Assembly: GCF_001642085.1 (NCBI RefSeq) | Contig: NZ_CP014699.1 | Coordinates: forward strand, 248,001 to 312,000 | Source of the DNA: Streptococcus pantholopis | GTDB taxonomy: Bacteria; Bacillota; Bacilli; Lactobacillales; Streptococcaceae | Length of the DNA stretch: 64,000 nucleotides | Reading direction: 5' to 3' | Part shown: positions 39,376 to 48,895 of the stretch, one piece after another | How the letters are laid out: the number at the start of each line of letters is the position of its first letter | Position numbering within the stretch: position 1 is the first letter of the stretch | Translations under genes and position numbers: made by a program | The notes under the pieces: generated by a model | What the model was told of the DNA's origin: nothing | Databases searched by the model: none | What the model saw: only the letters and a program-made list of their open reading frames with translations

Positions 39376-39800
39376 ATAAAGAAAAACAAAAAGAAACAGA
39401 CGCCAAAGCAGCAGTTCTGCAGGCAGAGCTTTTGAAAGAGGATCAGGCTTTGCTGGATATGGAGCAGCAGCACAAGAAAGATCAGACCGCACTGGATGAG
39501 CGGATTAATGATTTAGAAGAACGGCACTTTAAATTACGGACCTTGTATGAGGAGTTTGGAGGCTTAGCCTACAGCCCGTCCTATCCGGACGGTGAGGGGG
39601 TTCAGGAATTTCGTCGCCTGCTTGAGGAATATGCCGGGGTTACAGCCAATGAATATCTTTACCAGCGGCAGATTTTGGGGGATGAAGAAGTTGATCTGAC
39701 AGACAGCTATCAAAAGGAACACCGCAAGCAGGAGGATAAGATCGAGTCCCTTTATGCTCAGAAAATCGCTTTGTACCGTGAAGAAGAGGAGGAGAATTAG
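39363..39800 (+). CDS. Coiled-coil partner protein of the lipase effector (DUF3958/TlaA-like role)
   Basis: 145 residues, starts 13 bases inside the lipase gene, so translation is coupled. Almost wholly helical and charged with heptads (KEKQKETDAKAAVLQAELLK, DERINDLEERHFKLRTLYEEF) and an acidic end (YREEEEEN). Its size, position and composition match the larger of the two helical partners found with LXG or reverse-LXG effectors. No enzymatic motif. Confidence 0.7.
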   Translation: MAKVDKEKQKETDAKAAVLQAELLKEDQALLDMEQQHKKDQTALDERINDLEERHFKLRTLYEEFGGLAYSPSYPDGEGVQEFRRLLEEYAGVTANEYLYQRQILGDEEVDLTDSYQKEHRKQEDKIESLYAQKIALYREEEEEN

Positions 39801-39803
39801 AAG

Positions 39804-40100
39804 ATGGATGTTGTCAGTGCTGTAACGAGTGCCTTGACAGGCAAGAGTGAAGAGGAGATTAAGGCCATTCGCAAGGCTTTAGAATGGGAAGCGGTTAAGT
39901 CTTTGCTGGCACCGTCTTTAAAGAGTGAGCGGCGCAGTTTGGTCAGCGATTATGATGAGAAGATAAGTGCGCGGGCGCTGCAGGCCAAGAGTGAGATAGA
40001 GGCTTTAGGCGGTCAGCTGGACAAGGCGATAAAGGGAGCAGGGCGCAAGGCTATTGAAACTGTCCTGTCCGATCATTTAAATGATTATGATAAGATTTGA
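39804..40100 (+). CDS. Small helical partner protein of the lipase effector (WXG100/DUF3130-like role)
   Basis: 98 residues, 3 bases after the previous gene. Two predicted helices with a break in the middle; no WXG motif in the usual place. The pair with the gene at 39363 looks like the Lap1/Lap2 or TlaA/TlaB pairs that bind the targeting region before export. Family assignment is by context and size, not by motif. Confidence 0.65.
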   Translation: MDVVSAVTSALTGKSEEEIKAIRKALEWEAVKSLLAPSLKSERRSLVSDYDEKISARALQAKSEIEALGGQLDKAIKGAGRKAIETVLSDHLNDYDKI

Positions 40101-40141
40101 ATGATTATTTTGTTTCGGAGCTGGACAGCCAGTCGGTATTT

Positions 40142-40340
40142 TGCTATAATCTTAGCTAAGAAAGAAGCTTCTTATACCGTTCGGCAGCGATTCTGGGTCC
40201 GGTGCAAGCCAGAAGATTGGGTATAAGCAGTCGGCGCTTTCGTTTGTTTTTCTTATAGTTAATGAAGTCATAAAATAGGGTGGAACCGCGTCTTGACGCC
40301 CCTGTGCAGCAGCATGAGGGCAGGAGGCGGTTTTTTCTAT
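40142..40340 (+). promoter_or_regulatory. T-box riboswitch controlling glyQS
   Basis: The conserved T-box sequence AGGGTGGAACCGCG is at 40277-40290, followed by a terminator hairpin (GACGCCCCTG ... CAGGAGGCGGTTTTTTC, to about 40337). A -10 TATAAT lies near 40144-40149. The leader senses uncharged tRNA, by context tRNA-Gly. I did not assign the specifier codon with certainty. Confidence 0.9.
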
Positions 40341-40420
40341 GCTATCCTGCCTGCTTAGCTGCTTCATTTGCCTAAGGGCAAAGCAAGAGGAAGCCTGTCC
40401 TGATGAGAAGAGGAGAAAAA

Positions 40421-41347
40421 ATGTCGAAAAAACGAACCTTTCAAGAGATTATTTTGAGCTTGCAGCAGTATTGGAACGATCAGGGCTGTATGCTGATGCA
40501 GGCCTATGATACCGAAAAAGGAGCCGGAACGATGAGCCCCTACACTTTCTTGCGTGCCATCGGACCTGAACCTTGGAATGCGGCCTATGTTGAGCCCAGC
40601 CGCCGTCCGGCTGACGGCCGCTATGGTGAAAATCCCAACCGGCTCTATCAGCATCACCAGTTTCAGGTTGTAATGAAGCCAAGTCCCGATAATATTCAGG
40701 AACTTTATCTGGATTCTTTGGAGGCGCTCGGTCTTAATTCTCTCGAGCATGATATTCGTTTTGTTGAAGATAATTGGGAAAATCCATCTACCGGCTCAGC
40801 CGGTCTGGGCTGGGAGGTCTGGCTTGATGGGATGGAAATCACCCAGTTCACTTATTTTCAGCAGGTCGGCGGTTTAACTACCGGTCCTGTAACAGCTGAA
40901 ATCACTTATGGTTTGGAACGTCTGGCCTCTTATATCCAAGAAGTCGACTCGGTTTATGAGATTGAGTGGGCACCGGGGGTTAAGTACGGCGAAATCTTCC
41001 GCCAGCCGGAGTATGAGCACTCGAAATACAGCTTTGAGCTCAGCAATCAGGACATGCTGCTGGAGAATTTTCAGCAGTTTGAAAAAGAAGCAGAGGCCTG
41101 CTTAGAAGCAGGCCTGGTGCACCCAGCCTACGATTATGTGCTTAAGTGCTCTCATATTTTTAACTTGCTCGATGCCAGAGGAGCAGTGTCGGTGACAGAG
41201 CGTGCCGGCTATATTGCCCGTATTCGGACGCTGGCCCGTCTTGCTGCTAAAACTTTTGTTGCTGAGCGCAAAGCACTGGGCTATCCTCTGCTGGACGAAG
41301 CAGCTAAGACGCAGCTGCTGGCTGAAGAAAGCGAAACGACTGACTAA
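40421..41347 (+). CDS. glyQ: Glycyl-tRNA synthetase alpha subunit
   Basis: 308 residues from ATG 40421 ([18 protein letters not shown]) after GAGGAG. Catalytic subunit of the bacterial alpha2beta2 Gly[56 protein letters not shown] and [21 protein letters not shown] are the class II core motifs. Pairs with GlyS downstream; regulated by the T-box. Confidence 0.98.
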   Translation: MSKKRTFQEIILSLQQYWNDQGCMLMQAYDTEKGAGTMSPYTFLRAIGPEPWNAAYVEPSRRPADGRYGENPNRLYQHHQFQVVMKPSPDNIQELYLDSLEALGLNSLEHDIRFVEDNWENPSTGSAGLGWEVWLDGMEITQFTYFQQVGGLTTGPVTAEITYGLERLASYIQEVDSVYEIEWAPGVKYGEIFRQPEYEHSKYSFELSNQDMLLENFQQFEKEAEACLEAGLVHPAYDYVLKCSHIFNLLDARGAVSVTERAGYIARIRTLARLAAKTFVAERKALGYPLLDEAAKTQLLAEESETTD

Positions 41348-41379
41348 CAGGAAATCTGTATGTGAATTTGGAGGAAAGA

Positions 41380-43419
41380 ATGGCTAAACATTTACTGATT
41401 GAACTTGGGCTTGAAGAAATGCCTGCCTATGTTGTCACGCCGGCAATGGAGGAACTGGGAGCAAAGCTAAAAGCTTTTTTAGAGGAAAACCGTTTGACTT
41501 TCACTAGCATAGAGACCTTTTCTACACCGCGCCGGCTGGCGGTCCGTGTTCGGGATTTGGCAGACATGCAGACGGAGCTGATCGAAGAGTTCAGGGGGCC
41601 TGCTAAACGGATTGCTCTGGATGATAAGGGACAGTTTACAAAAGCGGCTCAAGGCTTTGTCCGTGGGAAAGGCCTGACAACAGATGCGATTGAATTCCGG
41701 CCGGTGAAAGGCGAAGAATACGCTTATGTGACGAAACATGAAGCGGGTCAGCCAGCTGCAGAAGTGCTTCAGGGAGTAACTGCGGTGCTCAAAAATCTGA
41801 GTTTTCCGGTCAGTATGCACTGGGGAAGCCACACCTTTGAGTATATTCGTCCGGTACATACCTTGACGGTCCTTTTGGGAGATGAGGCTCTCGATTTGGA
41901 TTTTTTGGATATTCATTCCGGCCGTGTCAGCCGCGGGCATCGCTTCTTGGGGACCCAGACAGAAATTGAAAGTCCAGACACATATGAGGATAATCTGCGT
42001 GACCAGTTTGTTATTGCTGATGCGGCTGAACGCCAGCAAAGAATTGTTGATCAAATCAGAGCACTTGAAAAAGAACATGATATTCAAGTTGAAATCGATC
42101 CGGACTTGCTCAATGAAGTGCTCAATTTGGTAGAATATCCTACTGCCTTTATGGGAAGTTTTGCGCCCAAGTACTTGGACATTCCGGAAGAAGTACTGGT
42201 TACCTCAATGAAAAACCATCAGCGCTATTTTGTAGTTCGCGATTCCCAAGGCCGTCTTCTGCCTAATTTCATTTCGGTTCGCAACGGTGACAGCCAGTCT
42301 ATCGAAAATGTTATCAAGGGTAATGAAAAAGTTTTAGTCGCCCGCTTAGAAGATGGTGAATTTTTCTGGCGTGAAGACCAAAAGCTTAAGATTTCAGATT
42401 TAGTGGCTAAATTAAAGCATGTGACTTTCCACGAAAAAATTGGTTCGCTTGCAGAACATATGGAGCGTACCAAGCAGATTGCGGCTTACCTTGCTGATAA
42501 AATCGGACTGACTGCCCAAGAAACCCAGCAGCTTGAGCGTGCGGCTTCTATATATAAGTTTGATTTACTGACCGGAATGGTAGGGGAATTTGACGAACTG
42601 CAGGGAATCATGGGTGAAAAATACGCTCTTTTAGCCGGAGAAGATCAGGCAGTCGCCCAAGCTATCCGCGAGCACTATCTGCCGCTGGGGGCAGATGGAG
42701 AACTGCCGGCTTCTAAACTCGGCGCTGCCTTAGCTCTTGCCGATAAGCTGGATACCCTATGCAGTTTCTTCTCAGTTGATTTAATTCCAAGCGGTTCAAA
42801 TGACCCTTACGCTTTGAGGAGGGCAGCTCAGGGGATTGTCCGCATCCTTGCAGATTTTGGCTGGAATCTGCCCCTTGATAGGTTGATTGCTGATCTCTAT
42901 CAATTTAACTTTGCCAGTCTGACCTACCACAAGGAAGCAGAGGTTCTAAACTTTCTGCTTGCCCGGGTTGAAAAAATATTGGCTCCGGCCGTTCCAAAGG
43001 ATATCAGAGCTGCTGTTCTCTCTGGGACAAGGCTCCTGGTTCCGCAAATGCTTGCTACTGCAGCGGCTCTAGTTCAGGCTGCGCAGACGAAAGCTTATAA
43101 ATCAGCTGTTGAAAGTCTGGCTCGAGTTTTTAATCTGGCTCAAAAGGCCCATTCTTTGTCTCAAGTTGACCCGTCGTTTTTTGAAAATCAAGAAGAAGCA
43201 CAGTTGTTTACTGCTGTGGTAGAGCTGCAGCTGGGAGCGGATGCAGCGGAAAATCTGGCAGAGCTCTTTGCCTTAAGTCCGCTGATTGATGCCTTTTTTG
43301 ACCAGACAATGGTCATGGTCGATGACCAAGCTGTCAAAAACAATCGTCTGGCTTTGCTTACGGCTCTGACAGATAAGGCAAAGCAAGTCGCTGATTTCAG
43401 CCGGTTACTGACAAAATAA
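41380..43419 (+). CDS. glyS: Glycyl-tRNA synthetase beta subunit
   Basis: 679 residues from ATG 41380 ([17 protein letters not shown]) after GGAGG. Beta subunit that binds tRNA; HD-like and anticodon-binding regions toward the C-terminus. Conserved landmarks include [29 protein letters not shown] and [15 protein letters not shown] perfect inverted repeat CAGCCGGTTA/TAACCGGCTG (43399-43435) spans the stop codon. Confidence 0.98.
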   Translation: MAKHLLIELGLEEMPAYVVTPAMEELGAKLKAFLEENRLTFTSIETFSTPRRLAVRVRDLADMQTELIEEFRGPAKRIALDDKGQFTKAAQGFVRGKGLTTDAIEFRPVKGEEYAYVTKHEAGQPAAEVLQGVTAVLKNLSFPVSMHWGSHTFEYIRPVHTLTVLLGDEALDLDFLDIHSGRVSRGHRFLGTQTEIESPDTYEDNLRDQFVIADAAERQQRIVDQIRALEKEHDIQVEIDPDLLNEVLNLVEYPTAFMGSFAPKYLDIPEEVLVTSMKNHQRYFVVRDSQGRLLPNFISVRNGDSQSIENVIKGNEKVLVARLEDGEFFWREDQKLKISDLVAKLKHVTFHEKIGSLAEHMERTKQIAAYLADKIGLTAQETQQLERAASIYKFDLLTGMVGEFDELQGIMGEKYALLAGEDQAVAQAIREHYLPLGADGELPASKLGAALALADKLDTLCSFFSVDLIPSGSNDPYALRRAAQGIVRILADFGWNLPLDRLIADLYQFNFASLTYHKEAEVLNFLLARVEKILAPAVPKDIRAAVLSGTRLLVPQMLATAAALVQAAQTKAYKSAVESLARVFNLAQKAHSLSQVDPSFFENQEEAQLFTAVVELQLGADAAENLAELFALSPLIDAFFDQTMVMVDDQAVKNNRLALLTALTDKAKQVADFSRLLTK

Positions 43420-43496
43420 ATCATTTAACCGGCTGCTGACTAAAAAACCGAAAGAAGCTGTCTCGCCCTATGTTTGCAGCATATTGGCAGCTCACT

Positions 43497-43904
43497 GTTT
43501 TCACCTGATTTTGTATCTTGTTGTAATTGAACACGGGCTAAGCTCTTTGCAAAAAAGACAGCCCTCCCTTGAGTCTTTAGTGACTCGGCGGTCAGGCTCC
43601 TATTTTTGCTGTGAGCTTGAACGCCCTTTGTATCTTGTGAATTGAACACGGCCTAAGAGCTGTGCAGTGAAATCATCCAGTGGATGATTTCAGCCCGAAC
43701 CTAGAAAAGGGAGAGTGAGGGGGAGGGGACAGGAAATCTGTATCGTTACCTAGTTACCGCTAGCCGTAAACGACTGAAAGCTTTGTCGCCTTAACAGTCG
43801 ACCGCACCTTTCTAGTCGTTCTGGCAGGGGTGCGTCTGCGAAATCAGAGATTTCGGACTTACCGCCATTTTTGCTTTGCTCTTTTAACGGCCTTTGTATC
43901 TTGT
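43497..43904 (+). repeat. Modular intergenic repeat array R7, leader of the DUF896 gene
   Basis: A short unit (about 43540-43618) with arms AGCTCTTTGCAAAAAA and TTTTTGCTGTGAGCTT around GAGTC-tttagt-GACTC, a junction (about 43619-43656), and one long unit (to about 43886) closed by a half junction just before the ribosome site. The long unit carries an extra hairpin TGAAATCATCCA-g-TGGATGATTTCA (about 43667-43691) and a G-rich stretch (about 43707-43729) not seen in the other long units. Confidence 0.85.
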
Positions 43905-43913
43905 GGAGGGGTT

Positions 43914-44171
43914 ATGGATCCTAAGAAAATTGAACGTATTAATGAATTAGCACGAAAAAAGAAGAGAGAGGGGCTGAGCGGTGCTGAAAAGGTGGAGCAG
44001 GCCCAGCTCCGTAAGGAATACATTGAAGGCTACCGCCGTTCTGTCCGCCACCATATTGAGGGGATTAAAGTTGTTGATGAGGCAGGCAATGATGTAACGC
44101 CTGAAAAACTTAAACAAATTCAGCGGGAAAAAGGTCTGCACGGTCGGAGTTTAGAGGATCCTGAGTCCTAA
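43914..44171 (+). CDS. DUF896 family protein (YnzC-like)
   Basis: 85 residues from ATG 43914 ([20 protein letters not shown]) after GGAGGGG. The family signature is clear: [33 protein letters not shown]. Small helical cytoplasmic proteins of unknown function, in B. subtilis under SOS control in one case. In-frame codons upstream come from the repeat array and are not part of the protein. Confidence 0.92.
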   Translation: MDPKKIERINELARKKKREGLSGAEKVEQAQLRKEYIEGYRRSVRHHIEGIKVVDEAGNDVTPEKLKQIQREKGLHGRSLEDPES

Positions 44172-44523
44172 GAACAGTTATTGTACATTCTGAAAACTAG
44201 GAAAAAGCGGCGCATACTAGGAAGCATAAGCCAGTTTTGAGTGTAGTTGTCCTCCTTAGATATAAAATTTCTGGGAACTGGTTTTTTTCGTCACTTTTCC
44301 GTTTTTCCCCTTGCGTTTTATGTCCTAAATATCTCGATAAAGATTTGGTGTATTTCTGCTCAGACACACCAAGTCTTTTTTGTTTTCATCAGCCGTTTCT
44401 GTCGCTGTCTGAAACAAAAGATGCAGAAAACTTGTTGAAGGAAGTTGTTATATCCAAAAAATGAAAAGTATATTATAATGAAAGCGTATTCGGATACAAG
44501 TCAAAGGGAAAGGGGGAAGCTGT
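44172..44523. other. Interval before the PRD regulator
   Basis: No convincing gene. A fragment at about 44192-44260 (AAACTAGGAAAAAGCGGCGCATACTAG..AAGCATAAGCC) resembles parts of the long insert near 56950-57190. TATATTATAATG at about 44470-44479 is a likely -10 for the regulator, which begins 45 bases later. Confidence 0.6.
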
Positions 44524-46446
44524 ATGTTGTTAACGCAAAGACAAAAACAAGTTCTTGATATTTTGGAAAGTCAGAATGACTTTACCACTGCTGCTCAGCT
44601 GGCCAAAATATGCGGTGTCTCTCAGCGGACAGTTTTTTCAGATTTAGAGAAAATTGAAAAGTATATTCAGCAATCCGGGCAGTACTTTGAGAGGCGTCGG
44701 GGTGTGGGTATTGCTGTCCGCAATTTAAAAGAGCCGCTGTCTGTTAAAGAGGATGCGGTAGAGTGGGATGTTTACGATATCGTGACAAGGCGAATAGAAA
44801 TTATGCGCATGCTCTTGTTTGATGAAAAAAAAGTCAGCTTTAATTCATTATCTGACCAATTTTTAGTCAGTAAGACATCAATTACGCGCGATTTTGATGT
44901 CATCATGAAGATTTTGAGCGTCAGTTCTGATATCAAACTGCAAAAAGGCAGTCACGGGACTCAGCTTGTTGGCAGCGAAAATGACATACAAAAAGCGTAT
45001 CTGCAGTTTAATCGCTACATTATCAGCAATTCAGATCTTTATTTAAATGATTCTGTGCAGCAAAAAGTGTCCTGCCTGGAAAAGTACTACGGTGAAAAGG
45101 TTGTAAAGGTTGCAACCAGCATTCTTTACTCCTATGTTCGGGAAAATATTAATGCCATTTCAGATTATTATGTGCAAAATGTTTTGAGCATTTTTATCAT
45201 CTTGCTTTATCGGCTCTTAAACGGCCATCACCTGCAAACAGAAGAGGAATATATTTCAGACCATCAAACATCATTTTATAGGGAAAGTGCCGTTAAACTT
45301 CTTCACAAAGCCTCTCTGCGTCTGAAATTTTCCTACAGCAATGCAGACGTCAGCTACTTATCCAACCAACTGATCTCCAATCGCTTTGAGGAAATAAATA
45401 CCGATGTTGTTAATAATGACTTGGTCTCAGATATTATCGAACAAATCTCTCATGCTTTAAATGTAAATTTTGAGCAGGATCGGCAGTTGGTAAAACAGTT
45501 AGGACAGCATATTTCCGCGATGATTTACCGTCTGAAAACAAAAAATACCATTGAGAATCCCTTTACCGATCAGGTAAAAGTTGAGTTTTCAATGACTTTT
45601 AATACGATATGGCTGGTTCTCAGCAGGTACGAGGAGCAGCTTGAGATTGCTTTTAACGAAGATGAGATTGCCTTTTTAACCATTTATTTTCAAGCAGCCT
45701 TTGAGCGCATTAAGATGAATAAAAAAATCTTAATTGTTTGTGAGATGGGGATAGCTACCTCAGAATTGCTGCTCAATAGAATTAAAAATAATATCCCATC
45801 CTTTGATGCGATTGAAATTTCTTCGGTAGAAGAATTAGCGCATCTCGATTTATCTGATTTTGATTTGATTATTTCAACCGTTGATGTTGATATCGCTGCT
45901 GCAAATGTTGTCCAAGTGTCGCCTTTTTTAACAAAGAAAGACATTGAAGCTATTAAGGAGGCAGGCTATATTCCCAGCAGCACTGCTCAGGCTGCAGAAA
46001 AACCCGCCCTGACTTCTCTGAAAAAAAGACTGTCTGACCGTCTGATCTTTGTTGACACACCTTTTTCGACAAAGAAAGATGTTCTGGATAAGATTGGCCA
46101 GTATATGCTTAAGGCTGATATTGTGACGGAACCTTTTATTGAAAATCTGCATCAAAGGGAGAAAATCGGCGGTACCGATTTGCCGCAAGGAGTCGCAGTG
46201 CCCCACGGCTATCCCAAAAATGTTAATGAAACTTATGTTGTCATTGTTAAAAATCAGAAGAAGATAAAGTGGAAACGCTATTATGTTGATTTAATTTTTA
46301 TTGTCTGTATTGCTGCAAAAGATACTGGAGAAGCAAGAGGTCTGCTGGCTGATATTTATCATTTAATTGATGAGCCGGAGTGTTTAAAAAAACTAAGGCT
46401 GTCTAAAACGGCTAAAGAACTATACCAAGCAGTAGGAGGTGAATAG
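44524..46446 (+). CDS. BglG/MtlR-type PTS-regulated transcriptional activator
   Basis: 640 residues. N-terminal helix-turn-helix domains (TTAAQLAKICGVSQRTVFSDLEKIE, then SLSDQFLVSKTSITRDFDVI), two PRD domains in the middle (about 170-390), an EIIB-like domain with Cys406 (LIVCEMGIATSELLL), and a C-terminal EIIA-like domain with His561 (VAVPHGYPKN). Such activators are switched by phosphorylation from HPr and the cognate EII. It overlaps the EIIA gene region and lies upstream of a fructose-type PTS, its likely target. Confidence 0.92.
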   Translation: MLLTQRQKQVLDILESQNDFTTAAQLAKICGVSQRTVFSDLEKIEKYIQQSGQYFERRRGVGIAVRNLKEPLSVKEDAVEWDVYDIVTRRIEIMRMLLFDEKKVSFNSLSDQFLVSKTSITRDFDVIMKILSVSSDIKLQKGSHGTQLVGSENDIQKAYLQFNRYIISNSDLYLNDSVQQKVSCLEKYYGEKVVKVATSILYSYVRENINAISDYYVQNVLSIFIILLYRLLNGHHLQTEEEYISDHQTSFYRESAVKLLHKASLRLKFSYSNADVSYLSNQLISNRFEEINTDVVNNDLVSDIIEQISHALNVNFEQDRQLVKQLGQHISAMIYRLKTKNTIENPFTDQVKVEFSMTFNTIWLVLSRYEEQLEIAFNEDEIAFLTIYFQAAFERIKMNKKILIVCEMGIATSELLLNRIKNNIPSFDAIEISSVEELAHLDLSDFDLIISTVDVDIAAANVVQVSPFLTKKDIEAIKEAGYIPSSTAQAAEKPALTSLKKRLSDRLIFVDTPFSTKKDVLDKIGQYMLKADIVTEPFIENLHQREKIGGTDLPQGVAVPHGYPKNVNETYVVIVKNQKKIKWKRYYVDLIFIVCIAAKDTGEARGLLADIYHLIDEPECLKKLRLSKTAKELYQAVGGE

Positions 46447-46447
46447 A

Positions 46448-46909
46448 TTGACAGAAAAACAAGATGTGATATCCAAGGATTTAATTTTTTTAGACAGTAC
46501 ACTGAGCGATCAAGATGCTATTATCCATTACCTTGTGGATAAAGCACAGGCTGCAAACTATATCAAGGATGCAGATGACTTCTTTATTACAGTAAAGGAG
46601 CGGGAAAAAGAAGTGCCTACTGCTATTGGCTACAGTGTTGCTATCCCCCACGGGAAGTCGGATACGGTGCTCTCGCCCTTTATTGCTTTTTTACGGCTGA
46701 AAGATGATGTCAAATGGAGCGGTCAAAATGAGGATAGCGTCCGTTTGGTCTTTTTAATCGGTGTACCGGAAAAAAGTGAAGGAAAACTGCATTTGAAATT
46801 TATCTCGGAATTGAGTAAAAAATTACTTGATGAGGCTTTCCGTCAAAAGCTGCTGAAGCAAACAACTGCAGACGCTGCCTTTGCCCAACTCAGTGCAGTC
46901 GATTTATAA
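46448..46909 (+). CDS. PTS fructose/mannitol-type enzyme IIA
   Basis: About 153 residues from TTG 46448 (MTEKQDVISKDLIFLD), chosen because GGAGGT lies 7 bases upstream; a GTG at 46439 overlaps that ribosome site. The EIIA active His is His68 in VAIPHGKSD. Together with the EIIB and EIIC genes at 47485 and 47811 it makes a complete fructose-family permease, although about 570 bases of repeats lie between. Confidence 0.92.
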   Translation: MTEKQDVISKDLIFLDSTLSDQDAIIHYLVDKAQAANYIKDADDFFITVKEREKEVPTAIGYSVAIPHGKSDTVLSPFIAFLRLKDDVKWSGQNEDSVRLVFLIGVPEKSEGKLHLKFISELSKKLLDEAFRQKLLKQTTADAAFAQLSAVDL

Positions 46910-46982
46910 ATAGCCGGGCTGTCCTGAAAGCGCAAAAAACGTACGGAGCACTGATCAATGATGAGTGTAGCTGCTTCTGTGA

Positions 46983-47472
46983 GTCTGTTTTGCCCGCTTT
47001 CTTAACGGCCTTTGTATCTTAATGGAACTGAACACGGCCTAAACGCTGCGTAAAAAAGATAAAATTTCTAGAGTCTTAGCGACTCTTCGTCAATTTTCCT
47101 ATTTTTACTTTGCGTTCTTAACGGCCTTTGTATCTTAATGGAACTGAACACGGCCTAAAATCCTAGTGAAAAAGAGACACGCCATTAGGTGCTGACTTCT
47201 CGTTTAGCTAGCCGTAGCCGTCTGAAGGCTTTGTCGTCTTAAGAGCCGACCGCACCCTTCTAGTCGTCTTGGCAGAGGTGCGTCTGCGAAATCAAAGATT
47301 TCGGACTTACCGTCATTTTCATACGGATTTTTAAACGGCCTTTGTATCTTAATGGAACTGAACACGGCCTAAACGCTGCGTAAAAAAGATAAAATTTCCT
47401 AGAGTCTTAGCGACTCTTCGTCAATTTTCCTATTTTTACTTTGCGTTCTTAACGGCCTTTGTATCTTATTTT
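46983..47472 (+). repeat. Modular intergenic repeat array R8, inside the PTS operon
   Basis: Junctions at about 47003-47040, 47120-47156 and 47333-47370, and a half junction at 47451-47468 next to the EIIB ribosome site. Two nearly identical short units (47041-47119, 47371-47450) have arms AACGCTGCGTAAAAAAG and TTTTTACTTTGCGTT around GAGTC-ttagc-GACTC. Between them is a long unit with GAAATC-aaa-GATTTC. All full junctions here have GGCC/GGCC stems. Confidence 0.9.
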
Positions 47473-47484
47473 GAGGAGGAAGAG

Positions 47485-47811
47485 ATGAAAATTGTTGCTG
47501 TTACAGCTTGTCCGACAGGGATTGCCCATACTTATATGGCGCAGGAAGCTATTGAAAAAGAATGTCAAAAACGCGGTTATGACTATCAGGTCGAAACTCA
47601 AGGCGGTATGGGCATTGAAAATGAATTAGAGCAAGAAGTTATTGATGCAGCGGATGCTGTTATTTTGGCTATCGCGGTTGAAATTGAGGGTGAAGACCGC
47701 TTTGATGAGAAGAGAGAAGCCCAGCAGGTCTTAACTGCTGATCCAAGCGAAGTGATTAAAGATCCGGCTAGGTTTATTGATGAGGCAGAAAAGATTGTAG
47801 GTAATGCATAA
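47485..47811 (+). CDS. PTS fructose-type enzyme IIB
   Basis: 108 residues; active Cys9 in AVTACPTGIAHTYMA, the exact signature of fructose-type EIIB. Accepts phosphate from the EIIA at 46448. RBS GAGGAGGAAGAG. Overlaps the next gene by one base (TAATG). Confidence 0.95.
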   Translation: MKIVAVTACPTGIAHTYMAQEAIEKECQKRGYDYQVETQGGMGIENELEQEVIDAADAVILAIAVEIEGEDRFDEKREAQQVLTADPSEVIKDPARFIDEAEKIVGNA

Positions 47812-48869
47812 TGAAAAAAGAAAATAAGATTTGGAAAGACTTGCAGAAAGCCTTTAATACAGGGGTTTCTTACATGCTGCCAACTGTGGTTGTCGGCGGT
47901 ATCTTTTTGGCTATTGCCTTAGGGACTGGGAATGCTGGTGATTCCGGTATGGAAATTTCCAGCCAATTTATGAAAAACCTTAATGACTTGGGAAGTGCCG
48001 GCTTTGCCATGATGATTCCGATCTTGTCCGGTTACATTGCTTATTCAATTGCCGGAAAGCCAGGTTTGGCTCCTGCAATGATTCTAGGCTATGTGGCAAA
48101 CAATCCCATCGGTTCAGGACAGGTACAGACAGGCTTTTTAGGTGCAATGCTGATGGGGGTTGCCTGCGGTTATTTTGTTAAATGGTGTAAAACCTGGAAA
48201 GTGCCGCCAACCATCAGAACCATTATGCCGATTTTGATTGTTCCGGTCATTACCACTTTTATTATCGGTATGATTTACATCTATGTGATTTCAGTTCCAA
48301 TTGGTCTTGCCATGGACTGGCTAGTGGATACCTTAAGCAGCATGCAGGGCGGCAGTGCGATTATTCTCGGCTTGATTATCGGAGCAATGACTGCGGTTGA
48401 TATGGGCGGCCCTATCAATAAGACGGCTACAGCCTTTACTCTGGCTTTAATGGCAGAAGGGGTCTATTCCCCTAACGGTGCTCACCGTATCGCGGTTGCT
48501 ATTCCGCCTTTGGCTATGGCTATATCTACTCTGATCGACCGCAAAAAATATACGGCCGAAGACCGTGATTTGGGAATTTCAGCTCTGTTTATGGGACTGA
48601 TCGGAATCACTGAAGGCGCGATTCCATTTGCTATTAAGGATATCAAACGTGTTTTACCGGCTATTATTATAGGGAGTGCTGTCGGCGGTGCTTTAGGCAT
48701 GGCAAATGGTGTTGAAGCGCTGGTACCGCACGGAGGTCTCATTATTCTGCCGGTCGTTAATGGTAAACTCTGGTATGTTATCGCGATGCTGATTGGGACA
48801 TTAGTTTCGGTAGCTATTCTTCATTTTACTAAGCCAAATTTAGAAGAAGCAGCAAATCAAAAAGATTAA
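47811..48869 (+). CDS. PTS fructose-type enzyme IIC
   Basis: 352 residues, about nine or ten membrane segments. Fructose-family EIIC landmarks: GVSYMLPTVVVGGIFLAIAL, PGLAPAMILGYVANNPIGSG, GGPINKTATAFTLALMAEG and IGITEGAIPFAIKD. The transported sugar is not evident; the following GatZ-like gene suggests a hexitol or ketose rather than fructose itself (inference). Confidence 0.94.
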   Translation: MKKENKIWKDLQKAFNTGVSYMLPTVVVGGIFLAIALGTGNAGDSGMEISSQFMKNLNDLGSAGFAMMIPILSGYIAYSIAGKPGLAPAMILGYVANNPIGSGQVQTGFLGAMLMGVACGYFVKWCKTWKVPPTIRTIMPILIVPVITTFIIGMIYIYVISVPIGLAMDWLVDTLSSMQGGSAIILGLIIGAMTAVDMGGPINKTATAFTLALMAEGVYSPNGAHRIAVAIPPLAMAISTLIDRKKYTAEDRDLGISALFMGLIGITEGAIPFAIKDIKRVLPAIIIGSAVGGALGMANGVEALVPHGGLIILPVVNGKLWYVIAMLIGTLVSVAILHFTKPNLEEAANQKD

Positions 48870-48895
48870 GTGATTGAGCGAAAAAGGAGGAGAGG

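Noticed and set aside
43830..43913. N-terminal extension of the DUF896 protein
   Set aside because: Also repeat sequence; the family N-terminus starts at ATG 43914 with its own ribosome site.
46983..47472. Insertion sequence or transposon
   Set aside because: No transposase frame, no clear target-site duplication; the units share junctions in tandem. A non-autonomous origin remains possible but is not shown.
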